Notes: generated by a model not told the origin, from the letters alone. 64,000 nt of DNA from Dokdonia pacifica (GCF_900188275.1 NZ_FZNY01000003.1:468547-532546), one strand, 5' to 3'; shown: positions 7,816-17,104, counted from the first letter of the stretch. A program made the numbers and translations.

Positions 7816-10329
7816 TTAGTTGATTAAACTCCCAAAAAATAATGCATTTAAAAACAACTTATTTGTACCATACCAACTCCCTCTAAAGTTAGGATTATCA
7901 GCAAAAAGAACAACGCGACCATTCCCTTGCGGACTCACAACTAGTGAAGCCGATGGTTTTAAATTATCTTCTAGATTTTCTTCAGAAATAAAACCATCTA
8001 TATGTGGGTTTTTAGTATACTTAGCTACGGTGTTATATTCACTTTTGCTAGGTGCTAACCACACATTATTATTTTTATAAACAGGCAAATCGCGATAACG
8101 ATACCCAAATCCAAGCGGATGTGTAAGATCTAAGTCTACTTCAAAAATAGCACCTCCCAAACGTTGTTTCCCACGATTAGCACGTGCATCTACATAATTT
8201 TTACGCTCTGTGACCTTACTAGTATCCTTTTTCTTTTCAGTTAGTTTTCCAGTAGCCACTTTTCTATTAATCGCCCAAGAAGTAGCCCTTCCGATAGTAA
8301 TAAGTGTATTCCCTTGTGATACCCACGTTTTAAGCTTTTGAACATCCCCATCTGAGAGTCTGCTATAATTTCCAGAAACCATGACTAAAGTATTGTACTT
8401 GCTGAGATCTGCAAATCGGAAGTTATTCATTAGGATTTTAGTGATGGGCATATGCACACGTGTATCTAATAAATGCCATACCTCTCCAGCTTCATACGAG
8501 CTTGTACCATCACCAATAAGCATAGCCGCTTTAGGTGTATCTACTTTTACATAATTTCGGCTACCTAGGTCAATTCCATTGACACTAAAACCAGTATTTG
8601 TGGCATAAATAGGCACCTGATAACGCTGTTGCGCTTCCGAGACAATAGTGTGTACCTTTGTTGCATCCATAGATTGTCTACTTACAGGCACTAGAAGCGC
8701 TCCATAATTAAAATCTATGGTACCACGCTGCGTTTTTGCAGTAAACGGCTTAAAAGCTGTCGAAACGATAATTCCTTTCTGTTGTAAATGATATAGTAAT
8801 GCAGTTGCATTATAATCATCATAATTAATCAAGTATGCATACTTTGTTTTTGAAACTGGAGTAACAGTAGCAATCGTTTCGGTACTAGTAATTTCATCTC
8901 GTAGGTTAGGTACACTATTTAACCCTTTGTAACGCATATTATAAAAATTGGCAACACTCCATGCACTCGCATCATAATAGACGCTATCTCTGTATGTACT
9001 ATACGTTTCAAAGAAAGATTGCACCATACGTTTTTGTGGTTGTGCCATCGGTACTACATATCGGCCATCTCCTTTTTTGTAGGTTTTAATGCGGTGTAAT
9101 AAGAGTTTGTCTATAAATGCTTTGGTACGATTACGGTCATTAGGATCTCCAAACTCGTAGGCTGCAGCCTGATCTGTTTTTGCTTTCGCGAAAGCGGATA
9201 CAAAAAAATCTTGCTGGTATTTGCGTAAGGTTGCTTTATTTTCGACAGCAGCTTTTACGGTAGCAAAACTAGAAGTGTATTGATTACGAATGGTAAATGG
9301 AAAAGAAATGGTTCCAAAGTCGGTGTCTTGTAAATGCCCTCTACTACTGGCTTGCTCAAAAAGTAAAGCTAAAGCACCTTGTAAATCGGGATACGAACTT
9401 CCATAGCCAGGATAGGTGCCATCAAAGGCTTCTTTAGTAAAATAGAAAGACCCGATTTGATCTAAGGCATCTGCAAAATAGGGTGCAAATAGGTTGTTGA
9501 GGTCTTCATAATTTTCCTTTGGCATGATAGGATCTAAACTTCCTATTGGGAGCATCGGTTCAAAAAAGTGTGTGCTATTGGTGCCCATTTCGTGAAAATC
9601 GGTTACCACATTTGGATACCACTCATGATACCAGTTTAATTTTCCGCGACTTTCAGGATTGATTCCTAATAACCAATCACGATTTAAATCAAACCAATAA
9701 TGATTGGTACGACCTCGTGGCCACATTTCGGTATGTTCTGCATCTATATTATCAGAGACAAGCGGCGATCCTTTAAAGCTGTTAGCCCATTGTGTATGGC
9801 GATCACGTCCATCAGGATTAATAGTAGGGTCTATAAAAATAATAGCATTTTTACGGTAGTTAACGATATCAGCATGCTGAGAAGCAACTAGAGTATAGGC
9901 TGTTAGTAAAGCCGCTTCCGAACTAGATGGTTCATTACCATGTACATTATAACCTAGTTGTATAAAAACAGGAACCTGATCATAATTTGTAGCTTTTTGT
10001 GAAGTATCTGTAAAAGCAAGATGTTGTGTTTTAATACGTTCTAGATTGGTATGGTTTTCTGGAGTGGTCACAGTAAGCATTACTAATTTTCTGCCTTCAT
10101 GTGTTCGTCCATATTCAGCTATCGTAGCACGGTCTGATACTTCGGCTAGTTTTTCTAAATAAGATACAATCTGATCATGACGTGTATGTTGATCTCCAAT
10201 ACCATAACCTAGAAACTGCTCTGGTGTCGGGATGTTTTGTTGAAAAGGAGCATATGCTGCAAAGTAATAATCTTGCGCTTTCGCGAAAGCGGATAAAAAA
10301 AGAATAATAATGAGTAACGAACGTTTCAT
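7816..10329 (-). CDS. M14 family zinc carboxypeptidase, secreted
   Basis: About 837 residues with a signal peptide ending AFAKA-QDYY. I start at 10329 (MKRSLL) rather than two codons upstream. The M14 zinc site is HGNEPSSSE (His130, Glu133 in this numbering) with the third ligand His246 in VVTDFHEMG; NPDGRDRHTQ and RGRTNHYWFDLNRDWL are also typical. The C-terminal half (about 500-690) resembles a GATase1/ThuA-type flavodoxin-like domain, seen in large Bacteroidota M14 proteins. It is predicted to trim peptides in the periplasm or outside the cell. Two copies of the 14-bp palindrome fall in this gene, at the signal peptidase site and at a mid-protein linker, both read as SAFAKA. Confidence 0.88.
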   Translation of the reverse strand: MKRSLLIIILFLSAFAKAQDYYFAAYAPFQQNIPTPEQFLGYGIGDQHTRHDQIVSYLEKLAEVSDRATIAEYGRTHEGRKLVMLTVTTPENHTNLERIKTQHLAFTDTSQKATNYDQVPVFIQLGYNVHGNEPSSSEAALLTAYTLVASQHADIVNYRKNAIIFIDPTINPDGRDRHTQWANSFKGSPLVSDNIDAEHTEMWPRGRTNHYWFDLNRDWLLGINPESRGKLNWYHEWYPNVVTDFHEMGTNSTHFFEPMLPIGSLDPIMPKENYEDLNNLFAPYFADALDQIGSFYFTKEAFDGTYPGYGSSYPDLQGALALLFEQASSRGHLQDTDFGTISFPFTIRNQYTSSFATVKAAVENKATLRKYQQDFFVSAFAKAKTDQAAAYEFGDPNDRNRTKAFIDKLLLHRIKTYKKGDGRYVVPMAQPQKRMVQSFFETYSTYRDSVYYDASAWSVANFYNMRYKGLNSVPNLRDEITSTETIATVTPVSKTKYAYLINYDDYNATALLYHLQQKGIIVSTAFKPFTAKTQRGTIDFNYGALLVPVSRQSMDATKVHTIVSEAQQRYQVPIYATNTGFSVNGIDLGSRNYVKVDTPKAAMLIGDGTSSYEAGEVWHLLDTRVHMPITKILMNNFRFADLSKYNTLVMVSGNYSRLSDGDVQKLKTWVSQGNTLITIGRATSWAINRKVATGKLTEKKKDTSKVTERKNYVDARANRGKQRLGGAIFEVDLDLTHPLGFGYRYRDLPVYKNNNVWLAPSKSEYNTVAKYTKNPHIDGFISEENLEDNLKPSASLVVSPQGNGRVVLFADNPNFRGSWYGTNKLFLNALFFGSLIN
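9182..9195. repeat. GCTTTCGCGAAAGC palindrome, intragenic
   Basis: Perfect 14-bp palindrome inside the M14 peptidase gene. In the gene's frame it encodes AFAKA within FVSAFAKAKTD, between the catalytic and C-terminal parts. Confidence 0.95.
10277..10290. repeat. GCTTTCGCGAAAGC palindrome, intragenic
   Basis: Perfect palindrome at the 5' end of the M14 gene, encoding AFAKA exactly at the signal peptidase cleavage region (LSAFAKAQ). On the coding strand the upstream flank ATCC is shared with the copy at 9182. Confidence 0.95.
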
Positions 10330-10461
10330 ACACAAAGTTTTAGTAGACTAAAAATAGGCAAAAAATAATAGGGGATGAGTGGATATAAGTTCATTTATTT
10401 TTTTATTAAAGTATTTCTTGCACGATATTTGATATAAATTGTTGAAAATTTAAAATAGTAT

Positions 10462-11838
10462 ATGCGTTATATAGTACTCCTTCTCTTCGTGACCCTTCCT
10501 GCTTTAAGTCAAGACATTGTTCCAGGCACCATTATTTCTCAAATAGCCTTGGATGATACTAAAAATGAAACGTACGCATTATACCTTCCCAGAGCTTACG
10601 ATGAAAATGGAAATTATCCTGTTGTTTTTGTTTTTGATGAAACCAACCAAGGAGATCGAGCAGTACAGCAATTTACCATTGGAGCAGAACTCACAAATAG
10701 TATTATAATAGGGGCAAATTTTGCCATAAAAGATTCTTTGCAAACTGGATTAAAACGTACAGAAAAACTAATTAATACGCTATATCAACGCTATGCAATA
10801 GACGCTACAAAAATTATTCTAGCCGGGAGAGGAGACGGTGCATTAATAGCTACTGCAGGCGCTTATAAAACACAAAAAATTAAAGGAGTTATAGCCATAA
10901 ATGATATCTATTTAGACAATACGATATTTCGTAAAAACTCAAGGATTAAGCTTACCCTCATCTCTGGAGATGAAAACCCTAATTATTATAAGTTAAGAGC
11001 TTATCAGGGCGTATTACGAAGTAGTTCTAGTTTTGCGGGCTATTATGAATATAATGGTGGTAGTGATTGGCCAGAAGCAGGATTCTTATCGGCAGCGATG
11101 GTTGATATTTTAATGACAAGAGCCACTCCCGTAGAAGATGTACAACGTTATTATGAAAGTGATTTAGCTTTTGGAGAATTGTTATACAGACAGCAAAAAC
11201 ACCTCCCTGCTTTTAGTTTTGTTCAAGATTTAAAAAAACAATATAAGGATCGGGTAGAGATAGATGCACAGAAGAAATTATTAAAAACAATACGCGGTAA
11301 TGCTACTTTTAAAGCAAAACGATCTAGAAGAACATCCGTAAAATATGCAGAGATTTTATTGGCAGAAGACTTTCAGTATTACCTTAACGAAGATGCAAAG
11401 AATTCTTACTTTGATAATCTGGGCTGGTGGAATTTTCAAATGAATGATTTGGATGCAAAAATAGATAGTACGGCTTCCAATAATCAAGAACGTAAAGCTT
11501 CTATTCGTTTAAAGGGATTTGCAAAAACACTTGTAGAAGATAAATACAAAGAGATTTTAACGAAAAATCCTAAGATTGAGCAATTACTTTTTATGAATGT
11601 ATTGCGCACCCTTGTAGATCCTAATAATCAGCAAGCATTTGTAAATGCAATCTCTTTAAGTGCCAAAGATGGAGATGTAAATGCATCTTTATTTTACTTA
11701 GAAGAGTTACTTAAGAGTGGTTTTAAAGATTATGAACTTCTATATACTATAGATGGAACTACAGCATTGCGTATAGGTGAAGAATGGAATGCTATTGTAA
11801 AAGCTTACCTAGGGAAATCTAAGTTTTTTGATGATTAA
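10462..11838 (+). CDS. Secreted alpha/beta-hydrolase-like protein, probably catalytically dead
   Basis: A 458-residue protein with signal peptide MRYIVLLLFVTLPALSQ. The first 230 residues resemble the esterase D/putative esterase fold (YALYLPRAYDENGNYPVVFVFDE, then KIILAGRGDGALIATAGAY). The usual GxSxG elbow reads GRGDG at 122-126, so the nucleophile Ser is replaced by Gly. The C-terminal half (about 230-458) is helical and may hold TPR-like pairs. It is divergent from the M14 peptidase gene. It is likely a binding or scaffold protein in the periplasm rather than an esterase, if the alignment of the elbow is right. Confidence 0.65.
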   Translation: MRYIVLLLFVTLPALSQDIVPGTIISQIALDDTKNETYALYLPRAYDENGNYPVVFVFDETNQGDRAVQQFTIGAELTNSIIIGANFAIKDSLQTGLKRTEKLINTLYQRYAIDATKIILAGRGDGALIATAGAYKTQKIKGVIAINDIYLDNTIFRKNSRIKLTLISGDENPNYYKLRAYQGVLRSSSSFAGYYEYNGGSDWPEAGFLSAAMVDILMTRATPVEDVQRYYESDLAFGELLYRQQKHLPAFSFVQDLKKQYKDRVEIDAQKKLLKTIRGNATFKAKRSRRTSVKYAEILLAEDFQYYLNEDAKNSYFDNLGWWNFQMNDLDAKIDSTASNNQERKASIRLKGFAKTLVEDKYKEILTKNPKIEQLLFMNVLRTLVDPNNQQAFVNAISLSAKDGDVNASLFYLEELLKSGFKDYELLYTIDGTTALRIGEEWNAIVKAYLGKSKFFDD

Positions 11839-11941
11839 TTATCGTTGAGAATTTATCTATTTCGCACTCATAAATAGGTGTATATACGCATAAATATCAC
11901 TGTATCTTCTTTTATATTCGTATTTCTAAACTTTTGGAAAT

Positions 11942-12859
11942 ATGGAAGTTATCGATATACATGCTATCACACAAGTTGATTCAAGTGGATCCTCTTATGT
12001 AGATGGGCGTCCTTGTTTTAGTCCCGATGGAAGAACAGTACTTTTTGAACGAAGTGGAAGTGGTATCTCTCTTAATGAATTTTGGTCTGTACCTATAGAT
12101 AATCCAGGTTCAGAAAAAGTGTATTATACATCAAGTACCTATAATTGTCTTCGTGCTGCTTGGTCATGGAATCCTAATCAAAAGAATAATCAAATTGCTT
12201 TTACTGCAAACTCTAACGGCATTTCTAAAATAATGCTTCTTGATGCTGGTGGTGCTCCTAATAGTGCTCAGGAACTTACTATACAAGGATATCAAGCAAA
12301 TATAAAACTTTCGTATCCTGCTTGGTACTCATCATCAAATGCTGATGAAGAAGCATTGTTGATTACAGATTATAATGCTTTAAACCTTATAAAAGCAACG
12401 ACCCATGGCGAGTTTTTAGGAGTTGTATCCTCTGCTACGAAATGGACAGGAATGGGTACTGTATCTGCCGTAAATAAAAATGTGATTGCCTATGCTGGGC
12501 AGTCAATGAGTGCAAATGGATATAACCAAAATGTAAATCAAATATGGATACAAACCCCTGGTCGTGCCCCTGCTTTATTTTCGAGTAAAGATAAAGGCAC
12601 TATTGGAAGAGCCCCATGGATAAGCCCAGATGGAAAGATGATGGCTTTTGAAGCATTATCAAACGGAACATCTGGAAATATGCAAATATTTCTTAAGCAA
12701 ATAACAAATGCTCCTTATGATCAACCTATTGTCTCAGTAAGTAATGCCAATAATCCCTCACAACATGCTAAGTTTTCGCCTGATGGTACAAAATTAGTAT
12801 GGATGCAAACTACCGCACCAGGTAAAACACAAATTTTTTTGGGAACAATACATATGTAA
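11942..12859 (+). CDS. TolB/WD40-like beta-propeller protein
   Basis: A 305-residue protein built from PD40/TolB-type blades: RPCFSPDGRTVLFERSGSG, APWISPDGKMMAFEALSNG and HAKFSPDGTKLVWMQTTAPG are three clear copies, with more degenerate ones between. No signal peptide is visible, which is odd for this family; either it is cytoplasmic or the true start is missed. It lies 42 nt upstream of the metallophosphoesterase gene on the same strand, so they may form an operon. Function beyond a propeller scaffold is unknown. Confidence 0.7.
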   Translation: MEVIDIHAITQVDSSGSSYVDGRPCFSPDGRTVLFERSGSGISLNEFWSVPIDNPGSEKVYYTSSTYNCLRAAWSWNPNQKNNQIAFTANSNGISKIMLLDAGGAPNSAQELTIQGYQANIKLSYPAWYSSSNADEEALLITDYNALNLIKATTHGEFLGVVSSATKWTGMGTVSAVNKNVIAYAGQSMSANGYNQNVNQIWIQTPGRAPALFSSKDKGTIGRAPWISPDGKMMAFEALSNGTSGNMQIFLKQITNAPYDQPIVSVSNANNPSQHAKFSPDGTKLVWMQTTAPGKTQIFLGTIHM

Positions 12860-12900
12860 CTTTATACCAATTCTAACCATTATTTAAAATTAACCATCCT

Positions 12901-14043
12901 ATGAACCGTATTATGTGGAGTAGCTTTTTAGCACTCATTTTAGTAAGTAGTTGTAAAAACAACACAGAAACAACTCAAACAACAAGCAAAGAAGAAGTCA
13001 AAGAAACTGTAGTTAAAGATTCTATTTTATTTAGTTTTTCTTTTATGGGATGTAACCGTGTGAATAGAGGAGATACAACAAGCTCGGTTCCTTCTACTGC
13101 CAATAAATATGCATTACAACGTATTTTTAGCGAGCTCACTCATAAAAAAGATCAACCAGAATTGTTTTTCTTTTTAGGAGATTTAGTACTTGCTGAGAGT
13201 ACGCTTCCTAATTTAGATTCGCAATTAAAAGCATGGGATTCACTATATAAAAGTGATGCATTTAGTTCTTCAAATATTGAATTGGTAGCAGTGCCAGGAA
13301 ATCATGAAATGCTGTATTCTAAGGAAGTAAAGCCTAATAAATGGAAAGAGTTTCCGTTAAAAGGAAGTACAGATATCTGGCTTACTCATATGAAGTCTTA
13401 TATGCCTGTAGGACGTAAGACAGCACCAAGTTCTGATATACTGGACAATAGACTTACATTCTCATTTAAACGTCATAATGTTGGGTTTGTCGTCATGAAT
13501 TCTGATAGCTATAATCCTGATAGACCAAGTAATCCTTATGGATTAGGATTGGAAGGTCAAGTTCCTGTTACTTGGGTAAATGATCAGGTAAAAGCTTTTA
13601 AAGCTGATACAGAAGTAGACCATATTTTTGTATTAGCGCATCGTCCATACTATGTAGATGGGAATATAGAAACTGGGCATGCCGGATTACCGCAAGGAGG
13701 AGAGTTATGGCCTGTATTTCAAGAAAATAAAGTGGTAGCATTATTATCGGCGCATGTACATGATTATCAGCGTTGGCAACCTATAAATGATAGTTTAGGA
13801 GGAGGTACCTATCAGATTATTGCAGGAAATGGTGGTAGTGAAGGCGCGGCTCCTTTTTTTGGATATAGTACTATCTCTGTGATGAGTAGTGGAAAATTAG
13901 CGTTTGACTCTGTAGGCTTTTGTATTGGAAATCCCTATACAAGTGCTGTTCCAGATCATCCAACAACCTCAAGAGATAAGATTACCCTCACATGGCAAGA
14001 AAATCCTAAGAAGTTTCCGCAACCATATACTGGGTGTCAATAA
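12901..14043 (+). CDS. Metallophosphoesterase lipoprotein
   Basis: A 380-residue calcineurin-like phosphoesterase. The start has a lipobox ending LVSSC, so the enzyme is membrane-anchored outside the cytoplasm. Metal-site motifs appear in order: FFFLGDLVLAE, AVPGNHEM, LAHRPYY and LSAHVHDYQRW, matching the GD..., GNHE, H and GHxH blocks of purple acid phosphatase-like enzymes (SAHVH stands for GHxH). It would hydrolyse phosphomonoesters or diesters, substrate unknown. It is followed by a 65-bp hairpin repeat and a bidirectional terminator shared with the convergent DJ-1 gene. Confidence 0.85.
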   Translation: MNRIMWSSFLALILVSSCKNNTETTQTTSKEEVKETVVKDSILFSFSFMGCNRVNRGDTTSSVPSTANKYALQRIFSELTHKKDQPELFFFLGDLVLAESTLPNLDSQLKAWDSLYKSDAFSSSNIELVAVPGNHEMLYSKEVKPNKWKEFPLKGSTDIWLTHMKSYMPVGRKTAPSSDILDNRLTFSFKRHNVGFVVMNSDSYNPDRPSNPYGLGLEGQVPVTWVNDQVKAFKADTEVDHIFVLAHRPYYVDGNIETGHAGLPQGGELWPVFQENKVVALLSAHVHDYQRWQPINDSLGGGTYQIIAGNGGSEGAAPFFGYSTISVMSSGKLAFDSVGFCIGNPYTSAVPDHPTTSRDKITLTWQENPKKFPQPYTGCQ

Positions 14044-14061
14044 TATTTAAAAGATACTACA

Positions 14062-14126
14062 TACGCTTTCGCGAAATCGAACTTGTGAGATTCACGACCA
14101 TAGAGAGAGCAAAGTGATAAAGTGTA
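14062..14126 (-). repeat. 65-bp compound hairpin repeat, copy 1
   Basis: Read on the minus strand this matches copy 3 at 51943-52007 base for base in length with few substitutions. It has the TACGCTTT-like end (here TACACTTT) and the CGCGAAAGCGTA end of the short palindrome separated by 45 bp, with GTGA/TCAC pairing at the centre. It lies between two convergent genes. Confidence 0.85.
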
Positions 14127-14128
14127 TA

Positions 14129-14166
14129 AAGAACCCCTATCCTTTACAAAGTGATAGGGGTTTTTA
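14129..14166. terminator. Bidirectional rho-independent terminator
   Basis: The arms ACCCCTATC and GATAGGGGT pair across an 11-nt loop and are followed by a T-rich run on the plus strand. It lies between the convergent metallophosphoesterase and DJ-1/PfpI genes and can serve both. Confidence 0.85.
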
Positions 14167-14172
14167 TTATTT

Positions 14173-14949
14173 TTAGTCTACAATCAAATGAGGAACTTCC
14201 TCCAATTTCCAATCTATAACAAGTCCTCCAGCAAGAGAACGAGCAATTGCTGCTCCATATAAATGTTCTGCCAGATAGAGCGCTGCCTCAAAACTTTTGG
14301 CACCACCCGCTGAGGTAATGTACTTTCCATCGTGTACAAATAATACTTCTTTACGGATATCTAATTGCGGAAATGTTTCGCGCATTTTATCAATATCACT
14401 TGGGAATGTAGTAGAAACACTACCATCCAATAATCCTGCTTTTGCCAATACAAAAGCACCATCACAATGTGAGGTGATAAACTGTGCATTTTGATCTACC
14501 TTTTTTACAAAATTGATCATTACTTCATCATCCAAATCGGTATCTAGATGATGTTCTGCACTAGGTACTACCAGAATATCAATGTTGGGGAGATCTGATG
14601 CCGTATAATCAAAATCGGGTAGGAGGTACATCCCCTCAAACGTACGGATAGGATCTAGTGTATTTGCTACTGTAAATACATTCATCTGTTTGATATTTTC
14701 TCGATACTGTGTATGCTGGAAAATATCAAAAGGAGCCGTAAGCTCGGTATTATAAACACCATCCATTATCAGGAATGCTACATTATAGCGACCTTCTTTT
14801 AATGTTGGTTTTGCTTTCGCGAAAGCAGAACCAGTATCTTTACCATTTTTTAGAGTGTCTACAGTATTCTTATCAGTTTTCACATCCATAGTAGCATCTC
14901 CACAAGAGATAACACAACAGATGATGAATAGGAGTGTTATGTATTTCAT
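14173..14949 (-). CDS. DJ-1/PfpI family lipoprotein
   Basis: A 258-residue protein with a signal peptide and lipobox ending CCVISC (Cys16). The DJ-1/PfpI fold is seen from about 53: RYNVAFLIMDGVYNTELTAPFDIF, then a TSHCDGAFVLAKAGLLDG nucleophile elbow with the reactive Cys, and TSAGGAKSFEAALYLAEHLYG near the end. This layout resembles the AraC-type GATase1 subfamily but without the DNA-binding domain. Most family members are cytoplasmic, so a lipid-anchored copy is unusual. Its start overlaps the stop of the MFS gene at 14946, so the two are surely co-transcribed. The palindrome encodes SAFAKA in the linker after the lipobox. Confidence 0.8.
   Translation of the reverse strand: MKYITLLFIICCVISCGDATMDVKTDKNTVDTLKNGKDTGSAFAKAKPTLKEGRYNVAFLIMDGVYNTELTAPFDIFQHTQYRENIKQMNVFTVANTLDPIRTFEGMYLLPDFDYTASDLPNIDILVVPSAEHHLDTDLDDEVMINFVKKVDQNAQFITSHCDGAFVLAKAGLLDGSVSTTFPSDIDKMRETFPQLDIRKEVLFVHDGKYITSAGGAKSFEAALYLAEHLYGAAIARSLAGGLVIDWKLEEVPHLIVD
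14813..14826. repeat. GCTTTCGCGAAAGC palindrome, intragenic
   Basis: Perfect palindrome in the DJ-1/PfpI lipoprotein gene; encodes AFAKA in the flexible stretch (TGSAFAKAKPT) between lipobox and folded domain. Confidence 0.95.
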
Positions 14950-16190
14950 TTGTCTAAATTAGATTTTAAAGATAGTTGTTTTGTCGTTGTTTCTTCCATT
15001 ACTTTTCGTCTAGATAAGTACATAAAAAAACAAGCAATAACTGTGAGTCCAAATATAAATAACCAAACTACCTTAAACCCATATTTTGCAGTTATTTGCA
15101 TACCCGCATTATGAGAAAAAATATTGGCTATAGCAAAAGCCATAGAATACAATCCCATAAAAGCACCTTGCTTCCCTATTTTGGAACGATCTAATGCAAA
15201 TTTATTACTAAATGGAAACCCTATCATTTCTCCAAAAGTCATAAGTACAATAGAAATAAATAAAACACCTATCCACGCTTCCCATACAAGCACAATATAA
15301 CTAAGTCCTGTAAACGCAATTCCTATAATAGTGAGTTGTATATTATCATACTTCTTTTTTAGTAGCCAAGCGACCAATGGCATTTCTAATAGCACGATCA
15401 TTATTGGGTTGATTCCCATAAGTAATCCAATGTTTGGTTCACTTATTTCATAAACAGATCGATAATAAACGGGTACTACCGTAAATAATGGAAGAAAAGC
15501 CATAGCAAATAACATGAGTCCTATAAGAAAATAAACATAGGTGATATCCTTTTCTGGTGCTACAGGGTTTTCTACAATCACTTCTTTATCTACTTCTTTT
15601 ACCGTTTTTGGATTTAAAACATACATCATTAATAAGCCTGCTAACAAACAGGTAAACCCATCGGCATAAAAGAGCGCATGATAGCCTACAGTACCAATTA
15701 AAAGACCACCTATCATTGGTCCAGCTCCCATTCCTAAGTTAATGGCAAGTCGTAACAATGTAAGAGATCGTGTTTTATTTTCTGGTTTTGAATAGGCGCT
15801 AAGTGCTACAAAAAATGCAGGACGTCCCATATCAGCAAGTGTGATCAAAATAAAAAAGGAAAAACATAATCCCCAGAAGTCAGCAACATGCATGACCCAT
15901 AAGAAGTTAATTCCTGTAAAAAAGAGACTTAAAAGGATTACTTTATAATACCCTATGAGATCTGTTAGTTTCCCCCCAATATAGGACCCTACTACAGATC
16001 CTAAACCATAAGCAGACATAATCCATCCAACATCGCCTAAGGTAATCCCGATACTTTCATTAAGGTAAATAGACAGAAATGGAATTACCATCGCTCCAAA
16101 GCGGTTTACAAAAGTAATGAGTGACAGCCACCATACTTCTTTAGAGAGGCCTTCAAATGTTTTTATATAATTGCGTAGTATGAGTTTCAT
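14946..16190 (-). CDS. MFS transporter (MdtH-like drug or metabolite exporter)
   Basis: A 414-residue major facilitator with about 12 hydrophobic helices. The loop after helix 2 carries GGKLTDLIGYYKV, the MFS motif A (G-x-L-x-D-x-x-G-x-K/R). The general sequence resembles the MdtH/YfcJ-type multidrug group; the substrate is unknown. Four bases overlap the downstream DJ-1 lipoprotein gene, a coupled pair. A strong hairpin with a run of T at 16248-16274 lies in its probable leader, which may attenuate transcription. The start at 16190 gives a normal cytoplasmic N-terminus. Confidence 0.85.
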   Translation of the reverse strand: MKLILRNYIKTFEGLSKEVWWLSLITFVNRFGAMVIPFLSIYLNESIGITLGDVGWIMSAYGLGSVVGSYIGGKLTDLIGYYKVILLSLFFTGINFLWVMHVADFWGLCFSFFILITLADMGRPAFFVALSAYSKPENKTRSLTLLRLAINLGMGAGPMIGGLLIGTVGYHALFYADGFTCLLAGLLMMYVLNPKTVKEVDKEVIVENPVAPEKDITYVYFLIGLMLFAMAFLPLFTVVPVYYRSVYEISEPNIGLLMGINPIMIVLLEMPLVAWLLKKKYDNIQLTIIGIAFTGLSYIVLVWEAWIGVLFISIVLMTFGEMIGFPFSNKFALDRSKIGKQGAFMGLYSMAFAIANIFSHNAGMQITAKYGFKVVWLFIFGLTVIACFFMYLSRRKVMEETTTKQLSLKSNLDK

Positions 16191-16247
16191 AACACAGGTG
16201 TTTTAGTGAGTTTATATAGATACCCTGTGCCGACTTTATAAAAGCAA

Positions 16248-16274
16248 AAAGTCCGACACAGTGGGTCGGACTTT
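16248..16274 (-). promoter_or_regulatory. Leader terminator/attenuator candidate upstream of MFS gene
   Basis: AAAGTCCGAC pairs with GTCGGACTTT over a 7-nt loop. Read on the minus strand, the stem ends in five T, so it looks like a rho-independent terminator placed about 58 nt before the MFS start. Related pieces (GCCGAC at 16229-16234 and GTCCGACAGTGG at 16321-16332) could make competing pairings. It could instead end an unseen minus-strand RNA. Confidence 0.55.
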
Positions 16275-16445
16275 CGTAATTGTTACTTTATAAATTTATT
16301 ATTTAGAGACAATACATAGCGTCCGACAGTGGAAATTCCACTTCTGAGATCGGTAACATGTATTGACTTGCTTCATTTTTTCTTTATTTGATACTTCAAA
16401 ACTAAATAAAAAATGTGTTACTTGTATGCTTTTAAAACAAGAAAA

Positions 16446-17087
16446 ATGAAAATTTATATTTTTTTAGTTGTTTTTGCTTTTGCAAAAGTTGCTATTTCTC
16501 AATCAGATACTTCTATAAATACTGATGATGGGATACTTGTAGCACAAGCTCAAGAATATCAGAAATCACTTTCTGAGGATTATAAAAATCCAGAGACTTC
16601 TATTCTGAGCAAAAAACAATTAAAAGATTTTAATGGGTTAGAATTTTATCCAATCGATTTAAAATTTCGCGTAAGCGCAACGTTTACTAAAACACCAGAT
16701 GCAACGCCATTTGAGATGTCTCTATCATCTGGACGTACAAGAGAATATGTGATGTTTGGTATTGCAAAATTTGAAATAGAAGATGAGATTTTTACGTTAC
16801 CGATCTATCAAAACACGTATTATATAGATCATCCTGAGGATGAATATGGGCAAAGTCTCTTTCTACCTTTTACAGATTATACGAGTGGCGATGGTTCTTA
16901 TGGTGGTGGTCGTTATATAGATTTAGAACAATCTGATATTGTAGATAATACATTAATTATAGATTTTAATAAGAGCTATAATCCTTACTGTGCTTATACC
17001 ACTGGCTATAGTTGTCCTATTCCTCCTGAGTATAATGATTTAACGATTCGGATAGAAGCAGGAGTGAAGGATTTTGGAATGCATTAA
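16446..17087 (+). CDS. DUF1684 family secreted protein
   Basis: About 213 residues. I start at 16446, since MKIYIFLVVFAFAKVAISQ is a proper signal peptide, and not at the ATG at 16413. DUF1684 features: LKDFNGLEFYPIDLKFRV, the FGIAKFEIEDE segment, LFLPFTDYTSGDGSYGGGRYIDLE, and the C-terminal NPYCAYTTGYSCPIPPEYNDL followed by IRIEAGVKDF. Family function is unknown. The signal peptide contains AFAKV, encoded by a decayed palindrome. A strong terminator follows at 17105. It is divergent from the MFS gene. Confidence 0.88.
   Translation: MKIYIFLVVFAFAKVAISQSDTSINTDDGILVAQAQEYQKSLSEDYKNPETSILSKKQLKDFNGLEFYPIDLKFRVSATFTKTPDATPFEMSLSSGRTREYVMFGIAKFEIEDEIFTLPIYQNTYYIDHPEDEYGQSLFLPFTDYTSGDGSYGGGRYIDLEQSDIVDNTLIIDFNKSYNPYCAYTTGYSCPIPPEYNDLTIRIEAGVKDFGMH
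16476..16489. repeat. Variant palindrome GCTTTTGCAAAAGT, intragenic
   Basis: Differs from GCTTTCGCGAAAGC at three places, two of which are a matched change that keeps the central pairing (C-G to T-A). It encodes AFAKV in the DUF1684 signal peptide. It may be a relative or only a convergent signal peptide. Confidence 0.4.
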
Positions 17088-17104
17088 ATCGCATCTAAAA
17101 TATG

